A DNA stretch of 64,000 bases, taken from the NCBI GenBank assembly GCA_027577595.1, contig JANBRJ010000015.1, forward strand, positions 1-64,000, given 5' to 3'. The notes beneath the pieces were generated by a model that did no database searches, was not told the DNA's origin, and worked only from the letters and a program-made list of their open reading frames with translations. Below are positions 54,425-64,000 of this stretch, in pieces. This DNA is from Coemansia sp. RSA 487. Its lineage: Eukaryota > Kickxellomycota > Kickxellomycetes > Kickxellales > Kickxellaceae. Positions within the stretch are counted from its first letter, which is position 1, and every line of letters starts with the position of its first letter. A program made the translations under genes and the position numbers.

Positions 54425-56068
54425 ATGTCGAGTTTTGCAAAGGTTGCAGAGTACTCTGCCAAGCACCCCAAGCCCGTCGACACGACGTTTGCGTACGGCA
54501 CCGCCGGGTTCCGCACAGTCGGCTCAACACTCGAGTCGACAGTGTTCCGCGTGGGGCTCCTGGCGGGACTGCGGTCGCAGAGCAAGCAGGGCCAGACCGT
54601 CGGTGTAATGATAACGGCGTCGCACAACGAGGAGCGCGACAACGGCGTCAAGCTGATCGATCCGCGCGGCGAGATGCTGCAGCAGTCATGGGAGGCGTAC
54701 TGCACACGCATCGCCAACGCCGACTCCGACGCCGCCGTCGTAGCGGTGCTAGCGTCGGTGGTCGAGACTGAGGGTATTGATGTGGCGGTGACGCCCAGCG
54801 TTGCGTATGCACGCGACACGCGGCCCAGCGGCCCGCTGCTGCAGGCTGCGCTTGAGGACGGACTCAGGGCACTCGATGTGCAGGCCACCAACTACGGCAT
54901 CGTTACCACGCCGCAGCTGCATTACTTTGTGCGGTGCGTCAACACGGCGGGTTCGGAGGCGGCGTACGGCGAGGCCTCGGAGGCCGGATACAACAAAAAG
55001 TACAGCGACGCCTACCTCCGCCTGGTCGACGGCAAGCCGCTTCCGTCAAAGCTGTACATCGACGCGGCGAACGGCGTCGGGGCGCCGCAGGTGCGCAAGC
55101 TGGCGGCGGCAATCAACTCGCCGTACTTTGACATGGAGCTGTGCAACAGCGACACCGACACGCTGGGCAAGCTGAACAGCGGATGTGGAGCCGATTACGT
55201 CAAGACCAACCAGCGCCCGCCGCAGGGCATGGAGCTCAAGAGCGGCGCGCGGTACTGCTCGTTTGACGGCGACGCCGACCGCATCGTCTACTACTACGCT
55301 GACGACCACGGTGCGTTCCATCTTCTGGACGGCGACAAGATCTCGACGCTGGCGGCAACATACCTGCGCGACCTCGTGGCGGCGGCAGGCATCGAGGGTC
55401 TCGAGGTGGGCGTTGTGCAGACGGCGTATGCCAACGGGAGCTCGACCGGCTACATAAAGGATACGCTCAGGCTGCCGACGGTGTTTGCCAAGACCGGCGT
55501 CAAGCACCTGCACCACGAGGCCGAGAAGATGCACATCGGCGTGTACTTTGAGGCGAACGGCCACGGCACGGTTCTGTTCAACACCGGCGCCGTGGCGAAG
55601 CTGCGCCAAGCCGTGCCGCAGACGCCGGCACAGGCTGATGCGGTGCAGCGGCTGTGGGCGCTCCGCGACCTGATCAACGAGACCGTCGGCGATGCAATGG
55701 CAGACATGCTGCTGGTCGAGACCATCCTGATCTGCAAGGGCTGGACGCCGGCGCAGTGGGACGAGGCCTACACCGATCTTCCTAGCCGCTTGCTCAAGGT
55801 CGTCGTCAACGACAGAACCATCTTCGCCACAACCAACGCCGAGCAGACCCTGACTGCGCCCCGCGATCTGCAGGGCACCGTCGACGCCCTGGTTGCAAAG
55901 TTCCCCAGGGGCCGCGCCTTTGTGCGCCCGTCGGGCACAGAGGACGCTGTGCGTGTCTACGCAGAGGCCGCCACTCGCAGCGACTGCGACCAGCTGGCCT
56001 ATTCGGTTGCTGGCGCCGTCTTCGACAACGCCGGCGGCCGCGGCGAGCGCCCTGCCGACTTTATCTGA
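54425..56068 (+). CDS. PCM1: Phosphoacetylglucosamine mutase
   Basis: Converts GlcNAc-6-phosphate to GlcNAc-1-phosphate for UDP-GlcNAc, hence chitin, N-glycans and GPI anchors. The 547 residues have the expected length (yeast 557). The phosphoserine is S66 in TASHNEERDNGVK. The metal loop is DGDADR at 281-286. The sugar-binding loop is EANGHGTVLF, and the phosphate-binding RPSGTED is at 501-507. No intron. Codon third positions are almost all G or C. It is convergent with the F-box gene. Confidence 0.97.
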   Translation: MSSFAKVAEYSAKHPKPVDTTFAYGTAGFRTVGSTLESTVFRVGLLAGLRSQSKQGQTVGVMITASHNEERDNGVKLIDPRGEMLQQSWEAYCTRIANADSDAAVVAVLASVVETEGIDVAVTPSVAYARDTRPSGPLLQAALEDGLRALDVQATNYGIVTTPQLHYFVRCVNTAGSEAAYGEASEAGYNKKYSDAYLRLVDGKPLPSKLYIDAANGVGAPQVRKLAAAINSPYFDMELCNSDTDTLGKLNSGCGADYVKTNQRPPQGMELKSGARYCSFDGDADRIVYYYADDHGAFHLLDGDKISTLAATYLRDLVAAAGIEGLEVGVVQTAYANGSSTGYIKDTLRLPTVFAKTGVKHLHHEAEKMHIGVYFEANGHGTVLFNTGAVAKLRQAVPQTPAQADAVQRLWALRDLINETVGDAMADMLLVETILICKGWTPAQWDEAYTDLPSRLLKVVVNDRTIFATTNAEQTLTAPRDLQGTVDALVAKFPRGRAFVRPSGTEDAVRVYAEAATRSDCDQLAYSVAGAVFDNAGGRGERPADFI

Positions 56069-56340
56069 ACCCTTCCTCCGCTGTAGTGTTGGTGTTTGGC
56101 TCCTCCACCACCACCACCCTTGTTCCTTGCATCTTTTTTCCTTACTTTCTAAATGCTCTATATGCTACAAAAGATATTTTGTGTGGCTTTGCTGACATTA
56201 CGCTAGTGCGTGTGTGTGTTTCAAACTACTACTGTGTTAATTAAATATGCAAAATACGGTACCATGGCCAGCAGGCGCTAGCTGGAGCTAGCTGGAGCTG
56301 GAAAAAGAAAACTGAACAGACGGCGCGGATGCTGCTTCCG

Positions 56341-57981
56341 CTACTTGTTTGCCAGGCTGCTTGTCTCCGATGACGGCGACGACCGCGGATGTGCTGCCGA
56401 CTTTTGGCTCAGGATTCTGCAGTGGCGGATGCACGGCATGTGCTCGCACAGCTTGCGCAGCCGCGGCAGGTCGGCCTCGTGGATGTCGTCGACCGTCAGA
56501 TACCGCAGGCGGCTGTGGCGGCCCCACGGCTCAAACATCCGATCCGTGACGACGGTTCCCACCGTTCCACTGCGGATGCTGACCTTGAGCGACTGCAGCA
56601 GCGGAAGCGTCGCCATCAGCTGGATCAGCGCCGGAAACGACAGATACACGCCGCACACGCTGAGGTCCTGCAGATTGTCGCACGCCCACGGGCTGCTGGC
56701 CAGCTTAGGCGCCCAGCTCTCCCAGCGCTTGCTCTTGCGCAGACTGAACATCTTGGGCGGCTCAAAGTGAGTGGCCCTCCATATGAAGGTGTCTGTCAGC
56801 ATCTCACCGATCGGCGACACCTGCTGCACCAAGTGCAGCCGCCGCAGATGCCGCATCCCCTTGAGCAGCGCCTCCAGCCCCGTGTTGTGGATCTGGTGCT
56901 CCGCCGGCGCCTCGGGCTGCACCATCAGCACCTGCAGGTTCGGGCACGCCGTCACCAGCCGCCGGCATTGCTCGTTTGTCAACACCGACACTATCAGGCC
57001 CTGCAGGCGCGGCCACTCGTGCTTTGTAAACTCGTCCAGCGCCACCTGGCACTGCGACAGCGGCGCAACGTTGTACCGCAGCATCAGCCGCTTGAGCCGC
57101 GGAAGCGACCGCGGGTTCAGGCATCCGAGCGGCGGCAGCGACTCGCTGGTCTCCATCCCCAGACACAGCGTCTCTAGCGACGACGGGAAGCACAGCTGCC
57201 GCGACAGCAGCTCCACATGTGCGTTTGGAATGCGGTCTATCCGGAGCTCACGCAGCATCGGCTGCGTGCGCAGGATCGACGCGTAGAACACCCCCAGCTC
57301 GTCTGCCTGGTACTGCAGCCGCAGCCGCGTAAACCCATTGCCTTTGACTGCCTGCAGCACGTTGTAGTCGCCCAGAAGGTGCGCAAACCGCCGCTTGTCG
57401 CCGTCGCCCACCTCGTCTGTGTACGAAACAGACAGGTCGTTTACCTGCGGCACCGTCAGCGCCCACTTGGCGATGTCGCGCCACGGCAGGTACGAGTTGT
57501 CCACCACAATCGTTTTCACCAGCGGCATGTTGCGCTCCAGGTCGATGATCCGCACATCCACCGGCGTGAACAGAAACCGGATGGACAGCGACTCGAGGTT
57601 TGGCCAGTCCACCTCGAGCCACGCTCCGATGATCGCTACCTCGGCCGGCGAGTCCAGCCAGCCGGGGATCTCGCGTCGACTATGCCGCGACTGCAAGTGC
57701 AGGTGGCGGACGTGCTGCTTGTAGCTTGTGTGGATGTGCGTGGCCACTGTTGTGCAGTCTGGGTAGTCGTACACGTAAATTGTCTCCCAGAGCAGCGGTG
57801 CCACGAGTGCGCGCCAGCTCTGCGAGACATGCGACAGCCGTCTTCGTGCCCGCGTGTCGCTGTACTCGGCTACGCGCCGATACACTCCTGTTGGCAGCTT
57901 GAGGTAGGTGCGCAGTGTAAAGTCCTTGAGGGGCTTTACGCCCACCTCCTGCTTGCTAGAGGCCAGAGATATTGTCGTCAT
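56341..57981 (-). CDS. F-box-like leucine-rich protein
   Basis: A 546-residue protein with an F-box-like motif near the N-terminus (KLPTGVYRRVAEYSDTRARR then LSHVSQSWRALVAPLLW) and a series of LRR-type repeats without regular spacing (HLHLQSRHS, LESLSIRFLF, LRELRIDRI, LKRLMLRYN, LQVLMVQPE, LQDLSVCGVY). I take it to be an SCF substrate receptor or an F-box-like relative, but the F-box is weak and I see no known target. The C-terminal 90 residues hold LRR-like motifs and a Cys-His-rich end (LRKLCEHMPCIRHCRIL). No intron. Such genes are often multicopy in early-diverging fungi; copies elsewhere in the genome are expected but not visible here. Confidence 0.75.
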   Translation of the reverse strand: MTTISLASSKQEVGVKPLKDFTLRTYLKLPTGVYRRVAEYSDTRARRRLSHVSQSWRALVAPLLWETIYVYDYPDCTTVATHIHTSYKQHVRHLHLQSRHSRREIPGWLDSPAEVAIIGAWLEVDWPNLESLSIRFLFTPVDVRIIDLERNMPLVKTIVVDNSYLPWRDIAKWALTVPQVNDLSVSYTDEVGDGDKRRFAHLLGDYNVLQAVKGNGFTRLRLQYQADELGVFYASILRTQPMLRELRIDRIPNAHVELLSRQLCFPSSLETLCLGMETSESLPPLGCLNPRSLPRLKRLMLRYNVAPLSQCQVALDEFTKHEWPRLQGLIVSVLTNEQCRRLVTACPNLQVLMVQPEAPAEHQIHNTGLEALLKGMRHLRRLHLVQQVSPIGEMLTDTFIWRATHFEPPKMFSLRKSKRWESWAPKLASSPWACDNLQDLSVCGVYLSFPALIQLMATLPLLQSLKVSIRSGTVGTVVTDRMFEPWGRHSRLRYLTVDDIHEADLPRLRKLCEHMPCIRHCRILSQKSAAHPRSSPSSETSSLANK

Positions 57982-59794
57982 GTACGTGATTAAGGGCTAA
58001 GGGAGCAGGGAATAGGTACGTGGAAAAAAGAGGAGGAAGACTAATAAAGGAACGGTATAGATAATAGTGCAAAGTATAGGAACGAAAGCAAAGGATGCAA
58101 GAAAAAAAACAAAACAAAATCAGGGAGCGAGGGACCGACCGGAAGCTAAACCCAAAGAGTCTCTGGCCTGGACCGCACTTTGAGACTGATGGACAATTAG
58201 AGTCTGGTGGTGGGGACAGGAGATTTGCAGACTGTATACAAAAAGTATTATTCAGGAACAAAAGCGGTTTTTGTTCTTCATTCAGCACCTGTAATTATGC
58301 AGGTAGAGAGAGAAGAAAAAAAAGAAAAAGACAAACACTGTTCTCCCCCCCCCCGCAGACACAACTCTTGTATCTTTGCTTCTTTCTCTTTTATTATTGA
58401 ACAAGCACCGTCAATGGGCACGTAAGCTCTAAGCAGAACACTGCGGCTGAAAGTGGGCGGATCGCACCAAGCGAGAATTGCCTTTTGTCTTTATCTGCTG
58501 GTTGCACTCAAATGAGACCGTGCTTGCGTGAATGTAAGTAAAGAAGTGCCGTGCTTCCGTGTTGCATCAGGCTGGAAGCAGAGACGAGTAAGAAAAAGAA
58601 AAACAATGAATAAGCAGAAGAATATTGATAGAGAATAGAGAAAGGCAAAGTGGTCAACATAGCCTTGACTGAATAGGGTTTTTTTGTTTTTTTTTTCGCT
58701 TTTCGATACAAAACTTTTGTTTATTTGTGGAAAGCTCCTGAGTTTGTTTTCAGAGCTGCTTCACTAACACAGATGGGTTCGTTCTCCGCTGGCTTTGCAT
58801 TGTGTTTCCTGTTTCTTCCAAGTGTTAGTGTGCAGGAGCGAGAGATGGATGCAGATGCAGATCCAGATGCAGATCCAATCAAGCTGCACGATAATCGTTC
58901 CTGTTTTCTATGCATATTGTTCTGCCGCACTCGGGCGACCAAGGAGAGCTAACTAGAGTAGTTCCTTATCGCCCAAATACCGCTGTGGAACGACTGCTAT
59001 CTGCCATAAAGGAAACATTATTAGGAGCGAATGAATGCGCAATTAGTGTTTTCTTTCTTCCAGACAGCAAGCAAGGGTGGCACCAAAACAGCAGTAGCCC
59101 GACGCCATGCACAAAAGCAGCAACATTGCCCATTCCCTCTTTTTCTTTCGCCCGCTGATCGCCCTGTTCAGCAAAACTTGTTTTTTTTTGTAAACAAATG
59201 TTAAACATGCCATTATTGTTTTATCATTTACTGGAACAATTAAGGTTAACGTTTGTGATTCTCCTCACGCAGTAGACAGTTCCAGTAAATGATAAAACAA
59301 TATCCAAACCATCGGAATCGAAACGACAGCTCAGTTTGCTTGCCAGTCCTGAGTAGAAATAAATCAGTTTCTTCTGCAGCAAAACGCGAAGTCCTTATAT
59401 ATAGTGGTCTAAATTAGCCCATATGGCGCGGACCCTGGCATTGTCTGGTTTTGTGCCATTTAAGTGTAAATATCCCAGCAGCATGGCTGAAAAGGGGGGC
59501 GGGACAAACAAGGAAGTGTAATGTTTACGCTATCCACTTTTATCGCTATCATTTGCAAAGCCGAATTTAGACCACAAGCACAATGCGTGCGCCTTGAAAA
59601 CAGATTCTTCAAATTCTGAAAATGGAATAAACGTGTCCACAACAAAGACATTTTGTTATAAACAATGTAAATTAAAAAAAGGATGTCCAAAAAATACATT
59701 CATCTCTCCCCCCACAGAATGCTAGCTGAATGAGTTGCAATATGACGTAAATGGTGCAGTTGTTTCTAGCATCATTCAACATGTTAAGGGAATG
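57982..59794. other. Gene-free stretch, 1.8 kb
   Basis: No supported gene. It includes the promoter of the minus-strand F-box gene at its left, a GATGCAGAT-type repeat at 58847-58878 and the perfect inverted repeat at 59214-59302. A 59-codon frame from ATG 58772 has a hydrophobic start, but no support. Confidence 0.5.
59214..59302. repeat. Perfect 24-bp inverted repeat with 41-base loop
   Basis: Arms at 59214-59237 and 59279-59302 are exact reverse complements over 24 bp, and the complement stops at both ends. The arm begins TATTGTTTTATCATTTACTG. The 41-base loop is not repeated. No coding region overlaps it. It could be a stem-loop RNA, a small inverted-repeat element or a recombination remnant. 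Confidence 0.9.
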
Positions 59795-62494
59795 CTACGT
59801 GACAACCATCGAAAGTTCTTGCTGTACCTGGTTTAGACGCGCCTTCAGGTCGGCTTCCTGCAGCTTCTTGGCTGCCAGAACATCCCGGAGCTGCACCATC
59901 TCGTGCCGAATTGCTGCAATAGATCCTTCTCGGACTATATCGACCGTCGATACAGCCGCTGACGTTGTTGAAACGCGTCTTGTGAGCGCGGGACGCTGCT
60001 GAGGCAGCAAACTGGAAATTGGATCGTTTAGCGCGGAGTTGGATTCGGTCGATGTCGATGCAGTGCTTTCAGCCACCGATGCCGCACTTGGCAGCTGTAC
60101 AACATCCCAAACAACGCCACTAGACACGACATCTTCCAGAGAGCTCATATTGCCGAAATTGCTCTCCCACGACTCGGTTGACATTGACATCCCGTTGCTT
60201 GCTCCTCCGTTGCTACTAGCGTTGCTGCTGCCACCGCTGTCGTATAAGGCGATATCGCCATCTAGCTGACTGCTCGATATTTCGGAATCCTCCTCGTTCA
60301 GCACCACGCTAGACAGCGTGCTCCCACTTTGCACACCCGGCGACGCCTCGTTGACCCCGAGCCGCAACAGATACGTATGGTACTTGTACAGCGTCGGGCG
60401 GTGCGAAATGGTTATCAGCGTAATGCCCAGCTTCTTGGCATGCTCGTACATCAGCCCCTCGACATCGGCGCTGACCGCGCTGGTGCACTCGTCGAGCACT
60501 GCAAACCGCGGCAGGTGGTAGAACAGACGTGCCAGATTTATGCGCTGCTTCTCTCCGCCGCTCAAAACGTCTTTCCACTCCTTGTGCGCACCAAGACCTC
60601 CCTCACGTGCAGGCAGGTACCCGAGATGCACTGCGTACAGAACCTCCAAAAGCTCCTCATCCGTGCGTCCCAGCGCCTGCATCTGCTCCGGCGTGTGTGG
60701 GTAGATGATTTGCTCACGCAGGCTTCCGAGCGGCAGATAGGGCCTCTGCGGAATGTAAATGATCTCTGCTGGCTCTGGCCGCTCGACGACGCCAGAAAAC
60801 ACCGGCCACAGCCCACTCAATACACGCAGCACCGATGTCTTTCCAACTCCGTTAGGCCCTGCAATCATCCAATGCTGGCCGCGCTGCACCTCCCACGTAA
60901 GGGGCTGTACCAACAGCTCGCCGCTGATCCCCGGATCGGTGCTTGGGGCAACTATCGGGACGCTGGTAAACCTGACACCGTCGATATCTTCGTAGAGCAC
61001 GCCCCTTATTTTGCTTGAAACAAAGTCAAGGCCCTGCTGGCTGCTGGCTGTGTCGCTGGGCGGTGGCTGCTCATACTCCTCCCTACGCAATGCATGGAGC
61101 GTGCTGATCAGCGAGTACACTCGGCTAGTATATCCGGTCAGCTCCATGATCTCCTTGATTGAGTACATCACACGGCCGCCTGCGTCCGAGAGGTTGACCA
61201 AAATGCGCTTGTTTGTAATAAACCTTTGCGTGCGGTGGCCGCTGTCGCCAGCATCGCCGCCCGATCCGCCTGCCATAGGCCCAACCCCAGGCAGCGCAGA
61301 GCTCAAGAAGAAAGGCAATGCGCAGGCTAAATATCCAAACGCCGACCATGTGTACTTGATGATCATGTCTTCCAGCACAACATGCGGGATCTTGCGTCGG
61401 GCCACACTGCGGACGTGCGATAGCAGGCTGCGCAGACTGAAATCCAGTTGCTCGCCCTCGCGCTTTTCACCGCGGTAGAACGCAATCTCCTCCGCATTCG
61501 TGATGATGCGCGAGTGGTTTGCGCGGAATTCGCCCTCAAGCTTTGCACGCGCTGCTGCCATTTTACCGAATGCCGGCGTCCAGGCACGCAAGAGACTGGC
61601 TGTGGCCATGTACATTCCAAACATGCCTATGGTTCCTTGCAGACCAACGCCGCGGACAAGCTGGATGTTGAATATAATCGTGTCTAGGGTGGGCTTGCCC
61701 AGGTTCGAGAGGAACGACGCAAGCTTGTTGCAGAACCGCGCAATATCGGTAGTGATAAACTGGTCAGCGTTGGAGATGCGGCCGTCGAGCGTAAGGAGTT
61801 TGTAGTATGTGAGGTTGTCGTTAAGGTAGAGATCGTGTACGTACTGAGTCAAGCGCGTGCGGAATGCCAGCGCCAGCTTTGACTCCAAAAAGCGGATCAT
61901 GCTGTTCGTGTAGGTCGCGGGTACGGCAATGGCAAACCACGAGAGTAGCCCTGCCAGAAACTTGCGACCCTGGCCGCGCACAAGATGCTTGACTATCTTG
62001 CCGTCCAACTCTGCAACCACTACGCTTAGCCACGTGCGCAGCACCAAGAACATTGTGTGCATCACAATTATGATCACTTCCTTGCTTGCCAGAGACGGGA
62101 TGATGATGCGCGCAAGAGCTCGAAGCTGAAGCAAAAACACCTTGTCCAGTTTCCCAGACCCTGACGAATTGTCCTTCTTATCTTTGGCTGATGACGTCGT
62201 CGCTGTTGCTTCTTTGTCGATCAGAGATGCCGGGAAAAAGGCTGCGTCCTTGTCGAAGCGCTGCTCGCGCTCATCGGCTTCTGTCCATTGTCCCGCCCCA
62301 TACGCGTTGGCTCCACGCAGGTTTGCCATGCTTGCTGTGCTTAGCGCGGCAATGGTGCTCATGCTCTTCCTGGCTTTCTCGGCTGTCCGCTTGTGCTGGA
62401 TGTAGCTGTAGACCACGACGGCAAGCGACACGACGGCCGCAGTCTTGAGCGATTGCAGCGGCGTCCTCGCATGCTTGGAGTGAACGACAGACAT
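59795..62494 (-). CDS. Peroxisomal ABC half-transporter (ABCD, PXA type)
   Basis: Imports long-chain acyl-CoA into peroxisomes for beta-oxidation. From the ATG at 62494 the product is 899 residues; 32 upstream codons lack homology. The membrane domain (about 115-440) carries the ABCD-type EEIAFYRG motif. The nucleotide domain has Walker A GPNGVGKTS at 546-554, LSGGEKQR at 644-651, Walker B FAVLDECTSA and the switch His in TISHRP. The region after the ABC domain is extended by about 170 residues: a disordered Ser-rich part and a C-terminal coiled coil (EMVQLRDVLAAKKLQEADLK). It is a half-transporter and must dimerise; I cannot tell Pxa1 from Pxa2. Nothing in it looks broken. Confidence 0.94.
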   Translation of the reverse strand: MSVVHSKHARTPLQSLKTAAVVSLAVVVYSYIQHKRTAEKARKSMSTIAALSTASMANLRGANAYGAGQWTEADEREQRFDKDAAFFPASLIDKEATATTSSAKDKKDNSSGSGKLDKVFLLQLRALARIIIPSLASKEVIIIVMHTMFLVLRTWLSVVVAELDGKIVKHLVRGQGRKFLAGLLSWFAIAVPATYTNSMIRFLESKLALAFRTRLTQYVHDLYLNDNLTYYKLLTLDGRISNADQFITTDIARFCNKLASFLSNLGKPTLDTIIFNIQLVRGVGLQGTIGMFGMYMATASLLRAWTPAFGKMAAARAKLEGEFRANHSRIITNAEEIAFYRGEKREGEQLDFSLRSLLSHVRSVARRKIPHVVLEDMIIKYTWSAFGYLACALPFFLSSALPGVGPMAGGSGGDAGDSGHRTQRFITNKRILVNLSDAGGRVMYSIKEIMELTGYTSRVYSLISTLHALRREEYEQPPPSDTASSQQGLDFVSSKIRGVLYEDIDGVRFTSVPIVAPSTDPGISGELLVQPLTWEVQRGQHWMIAGPNGVGKTSVLRVLSGLWPVFSGVVERPEPAEIIYIPQRPYLPLGSLREQIIYPHTPEQMQALGRTDEELLEVLYAVHLGYLPAREGGLGAHKEWKDVLSGGEKQRINLARLFYHLPRFAVLDECTSAVSADVEGLMYEHAKKLGITLITISHRPTLYKYHTYLLRLGVNEASPGVQSGSTLSSVVLNEEDSEISSSQLDGDIALYDSGGSSNASSNGGASNGMSMSTESWESNFGNMSSLEDVVSSGVVWDVVQLPSAASVAESTASTSTESNSALNDPISSLLPQQRPALTRRVSTTSAAVSTVDIVREGSIAAIRHEMVQLRDVLAAKKLQEADLKARLNQVQQELSMVVT

Positions 62495-63129
62495 GCCTGG
62501 TCTGTTTTTTTTGGCGGTGTTTCGGTGAGGTTTATGCAGAATGTGTCTTATTTGGTTTATAAAAATATATAGCGGTCGATAGTCAAACAAACTGTGTTGT
62601 AATGAAAGAAGGAAAGAAAGAAAGAAAGAAAAAACAATGGCATTCGTTCATACTTTTTTGTCTTTTACTCAGCCTTCATATGAAAACTAGTCCAGCATTT
62701 GCTTGCTGGGTTTCGGTGTTTTACATGTGAAAGTTTTGAAAACAAGCTCCAGCCAAAGCAAAACGGGTCACATGGCGAGAGTTTGCCACACGTTATCTGT
62801 ATCTGTATTAAATCAGGTTTTCAGAGCCAGATGCGACTACAGCTGATTTTGTTATTAAGGTCTGTGCGCAGTTTGTGTGCCCTCTCCTCCAAAAGTCCGG
62901 ATATAGCGGAGTTGGGGAGGGAGAGGCGGGATAGGTGCTTAAAACCATCATACAACTAGCGCTGTTTGATCGAATAACTTCTAAAGGCGGAAGCTCCCGT
63001 CGGCACACAAATAAAGAAAGAGATAGTGCAACCGATTAGCTTTTGTCTTTTCTTCTTATCTTTCAACGCTTTTCAGTGTTTTTTTCGCTGCTATTTATTG
63101 CTGTTATATTTTCGTATTTAGAAAACATC
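62495..63129. promoter_or_regulatory. Divergent promoter between the ABC and HAD genes
   Basis: 635 bp containing a GAAA repeat at about 62607-62630, T tracts and an AT-rich stretch. No gene seen. Confidence 0.45.
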
Positions 63130-64000
63130 ATGTTTCACGCCCTGTCTCCTACGGTTGCTGGCGCCGTTTGCCACAAAAGCACTAGCATGTGCAGATCTGC
63201 ACCGTTGCTGCTTTCACCAGCATTGAGACTACGGAGATCATTGAAAACGCAGGCAGCCAGAGCTTCGGGCTGGCACACACAGGCAGCTGTCGCATTCGAT
63301 ATCGATGGAGTGCTTGTTAGAGGCAAGCAGGCGTTAAACGAAGGAAAGCGAGCATTGGCAATGCTCAGCGGAGACAACGCTTTGGGGAAGCGGATCCCCT
63401 TTGTGCTTCTGACCAACGGTGGTGGAGTGCCAGAGGCAGAAAAGGCAGCAGACATATCGAGGCGCCTGGGGGTAGAGATCAGGGCGGATCAGGTCGTTCT
63501 GGCACACTCTCCAATGCAATCGCTGGTGGCCGAGTACGCAAACAAGCACGTGCTGATAGTTGGAGGCGTGGGGCGTCGGTGTGCAGACATTGCACGCGCG
63601 TACGGGTTCAACAATGTCAGCACGCCCAACGACGTTGTTGCATGGCAGCCGTCTGCATGGCCATTCATGGATCCGCCAAAGGACGCTGATCTCTCGACAA
63701 GCAAGAGGCGCGACTTTTCGCGCGACAGATTCCATGCAGTGATGGTGTTCCACGATTCGTTTGATTTTGGCCGCGACCTGCAGGTCGTCACCGATGTTCT
63801 GCGTGCGCGGGACGCCATAGCAGATGGCGAGTTTGTGGATCAGCAATCGGTGCCGCTGTACATGTCGAACCCAGACCTGGTGTTCAGTAACGAGTACCCG
63901 CGTGCGCGGTTTGGACAGGGCGCGTTTCACACGTGTCTCCACGCAATGTGGGCTGCGCTAGCAAAGGGCGCACCGCCCCTGAAGCACACGCTTTTCGGAA
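63130..64000 (+). CDS. CECR5/HDHD5-type HAD-superfamily protein, cut by the window edge
   Basis: The frame starts at the ATG at 63130 and is open to base 64000, so about 290 residues are seen and the 3' part is missing. The first 45 residues are basic and Ser-rich (MFHALSPTVAGAVCHKSTSM, then LRLRRSLKTQ), a likely presequence. HAD motif I is FDIDGVLVRG, motif II is VLLTNGGG, and the cap resembles the CECR5/HDHD5 group (PLYMSNPDLVFSNEYPRARF, HTCLHAMWAAL). Such proteins are predicted mitochondrial phosphatases with unknown substrate. No intron is seen within the window. Confidence 0.88.
   Translation, partial: MFHALSPTVAGAVCHKSTSMCRSAPLLLSPALRLRRSLKTQAARASGWHTQAAVAFDIDGVLVRGKQALNEGKRALAMLSGDNALGKRIPFVLLTNGGGVPEAEKAADISRRLGVEIRADQVVLAHSPMQSLVAEYANKHVLIVGGVGRRCADIARAYGFNNVSTPNDVVAWQPSAWPFMDPPKDADLSTSKRRDFSRDRFHAVMVFHDSFDFGRDLQVVTDVLRARDAIADGEFVDQQSVPLYMSNPDLVFSNEYPRARFGQGAFHTCLHAMWAALAKGAPPLKHTLFG

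Noticed and set aside
58725-58952. Possible short secreted protein from ATG 58772
   Set aside because: A hydrophobic start is the only feature; the rest comes from a GATGCA-type repeat, and no second line of evidence exists.
59214-59302. Reading the inverted repeat as a CRISPR unit or integron site
   Set aside because: There is only one pair of arms and no repeat array, and the window is eukaryotic. It is kept only as an unexplained inverted repeat.

Overview
The window is nuclear DNA from a fungus. The evidence is: short GT..AG introns of about 77-140 bp with donors such as GTACGT, GTAAGT and GTATGT; two enzymes of the alpha-aminoadipate lysine pathway; fungal-type SOF1, NOC2, VPS39 and a peroxisomal ABC half-transporter; and dense genes on both strands. 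Strong C/G preference at third positions in the metabolic genes, a gene for 6-pyruvoyl-tetrahydropterin synthase, and an F-box/leucine-rich gene and PAS gene of unfamiliar type suggest an early-diverging fungus. A Kickxellomycotina/Coemansia-like source is my guess and is not proven by the sequence. I see no transposon, virus copy, rRNA, convincing tRNA or CRISPR array.

Layout. 0-9 kb: an AT-rich unassigned edge, PTPS, then a divergent ribosome-biogenesis pair (SOF1 and NOC2), LSM1 and a FAM133-like basic protein. 10-19.5 kb: acetyl-CoA synthetase, oligoribonuclease, then two lysine genes on the same strand (homocitrate synthase, homoisocitrate dehydrogenase). SPO11 follows, divergent from the second lysine gene and rebuilt here as seven exons, then mitochondrial bS21. 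19.8-28.3 kb: a membrane dipeptidyl aminopeptidase, mitochondrial glutaredoxin GRX5, a small coiled-coil protein, MTO1 and the Arp2/3 subunit ARPC1. 28.6-45.6 kb: a PPP1R37-like PP1-binding leucine-rich protein, a REB1/TTF1-like Myb protein, a PAS-fold protein, the CWH43 C-terminal-type GPI lipid-remodelling protein, an ABHD4/5 (ICT1)-type hydrolase, a coiled-coil protein and AdoMet synthetase. 45.6-50 kb: an AT-rich stretch with three short secreted or surface protein genes. 50-64 kb: VPS39, phosphoacetylglucosamine mutase, an F-box/LRR protein, a gene-free 1.8 kb holding a perfect 24-bp inverted repeat, a peroxisomal ABC half-transporter, and the start of a CECR5/HDHD5-type HAD protein cut by the window edge.

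Several genes were completed by finding exons that single open frames miss: SOF1 (first exon is only the ATG), oligoribonuclease (last exon), GRX5 (targeting-sequence exon), ARPC1 (first exon), SPO11 (six introns, all phase 0), a 99-residue membrane or secreted protein, and homocitrate synthase (a candidate upstream exon with a mitochondrial presequence). The homocitrate synthase gene is the most interesting locus. Two TATAAAA boxes each lie exactly 150 bp upstream of two in-frame ATGs that a 605-bp phase-0 intron would join. This predicts a mitochondrial and a non-mitochondrial isoform from two promoters.
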